A stretch of 5,892 nt of DNA from Flavobacteriales bacterium (GTDB lineage Bacteria; Bacteroidota; Bacteroidia; Flavobacteriales_F; PHOS-HE28), in assembly GCA_025455765.1 (NCBI GenBank), contig JALOLX010000102.1:1-5892 (forward strand), in the 5' to 3' direction. The notes under the pieces were generated by a model. That model ran no database searches. It was not told the origin of the DNA and saw nothing but the letters and a program-made list of their open reading frames with translations. Of this stretch, positions 5,347 through 5,892 are shown piece after piece (position 1 is the stretch's first letter; each line of letters starts with the position of its first letter). Made by a program: the position numbers and the translations under genes.

Positions 5347-5892
5347 ATGCGCAGTTCCGCACTGGTCTGCTTCACCGTCTTGTGGTCCATGACAGATGCG
5401 GACGCCCAAGGCCTCGACCTCCGCGCAGGCCTTCCCGCCCACGGCGTCTTCCCGATGAGATCCTTTTACACCGCCGTGCCCGTGCCGGAGATGTTGGACA
5501 CAGCAGGCACCCAGTGGAGGTGGGACCTGATGGCCCGCAGCTGGGAGATCGGCATGGAAAGCGCGGACACCGTTTGGTACCACAGCACTACCACAAGCCC
5601 GCTCCAAGGCGGTACGTTCAGCGCCTACGAACTGAACGAGCACCGCTACTCCTTCTTCCACCTGAACGCCGACACGCTGGTGGAGGACAGCACCTGGTCC
5701 TTGACGCAAGGCACCACGCAGATCCACGATCCGGCGATCCCGATGTGCTGGCAGGGCCAACAGCTGGGCGATACACTGTGGTACTTCGATCGCACGGCCG
5801 GCGTGAAGCGCATGACCACCTGGCGCGCGACGCTCAACCTGAAGATGCCCTGGGGCACGGTGAACGACCTGCTCGTCTTCGAGGACCGCGTG
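5347..5892 (+). CDS. Secreted protein of unknown function, 5' part (runs off right edge)
   Basis: The frame starts at ATG 5347 and stays open for 182 codons to the window edge, so the C-terminus is unknown. The N-terminus is a plausible Sec signal peptide (MRSSALVCFTVLWSM, then Ala-Asp-Ala before Gln21). The visible mature part is rich in Trp, Tyr and Thr, with QWRWDL (about 56-61), DTVWYHS, and a later DTLWYF. This resembles the N-terminal beta domains of Bacteroidota secreted proteins that contain a Thr-Trp-Asp-hydrophobic motif and often end in a T9SS sorting domain, but I do not recognise a named family. The gene begins 12 nt after the previous stop, so it is probably in the same operon. 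A weak GAGGA (5333-5337) overlaps that stop, 9 nt before the ATG. Overlapping minus-strand frames have no such start signals and are taken as shadows. Confidence 0.75.
   Translation, partial: MRSSALVCFTVLWSMTDADAQGLDLRAGLPAHGVFPMRSFYTAVPVPEMLDTAGTQWRWDLMARSWEIGMESADTVWYHSTTTSPLQGGTFSAYELNEHRYSFFHLNADTLVEDSTWSLTQGTTQIHDPAIPMCWQGQQLGDTLWYFDRTAGVKRMTTWRATLNLKMPWGTVNDLLVFEDRV

Noticed and set aside
5182..5760. Minus-strand open frame of 192 codons at the right side
   Set aside because: It overlaps the end of paralog 2 and the forward secreted-protein frame, which has a signal peptide and sensible operon spacing. The reverse translation is low-complexity in style.

Overview
The window looks like a piece of a GC-rich Bacteroidota chromosome, probably Flavobacteriales or a relative. 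The evidence is a LytTR response regulator, an SBBP-repeat protein ending in a type IX secretion (T9SS) style C-terminal domain, and two lipoproteins whose mature N-terminus (Cys-Lys-Lys-Asp-Asp-Asp) matches the Bacteroidota surface-export signal. Start codons lack strong Shine-Dalgarno sequences, as is usual in that phylum. The GC-rich composition is judged by eye, and the lineage below phylum is inference. No RNA gene, CRISPR array, insertion sequence or phage gene was seen.

Layout, all on the + strand: (1) 2-571, the 3' part of a LytTR-type response regulator whose start lies upstream. (2) 572-661, a 90-nt intergenic leader. (3) 662-3073, a secreted 803-residue protein with a signal peptide, an N-terminal beta-rich domain, seven SBBP repeats of about 64 residues, and a degenerate T9SS sorting domain. 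(4) 3074-3163, a second leader of exactly 90 nt that is recognisably homologous to the first. (5) 3164-4225 and 4237-5334, two tandem paralogous lipoproteins, each with about six repeats of a Tyr-Trp-x-Asn-Gly type that look like beta-propeller blades. (6) 5347-5892, the start of another secreted protein that runs off the right edge. There is no gene-free stretch longer than 90 nt.

The last three genes are separated by only 11 and 12 nt and probably form one operon behind the second leader. The SBBP gene probably has its own transcript start in the first leader. Everything downstream of the regulator is predicted to be exported: one probable T9SS cargo, two probable surface lipoproteins, and one protein with a Sec signal peptide. 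This suggests a locus for cell-surface or secreted beta-propeller proteins. No ligand or enzymatic activity can be read from the sequence, and control by the adjacent LytTR regulator is only a hypothesis.

The two most notable observations are the duplicated 90-nt leader and the tandem pair of surface-type propeller lipoproteins. Nothing here clearly amounts to a new defence, mobile or enzymatic system.
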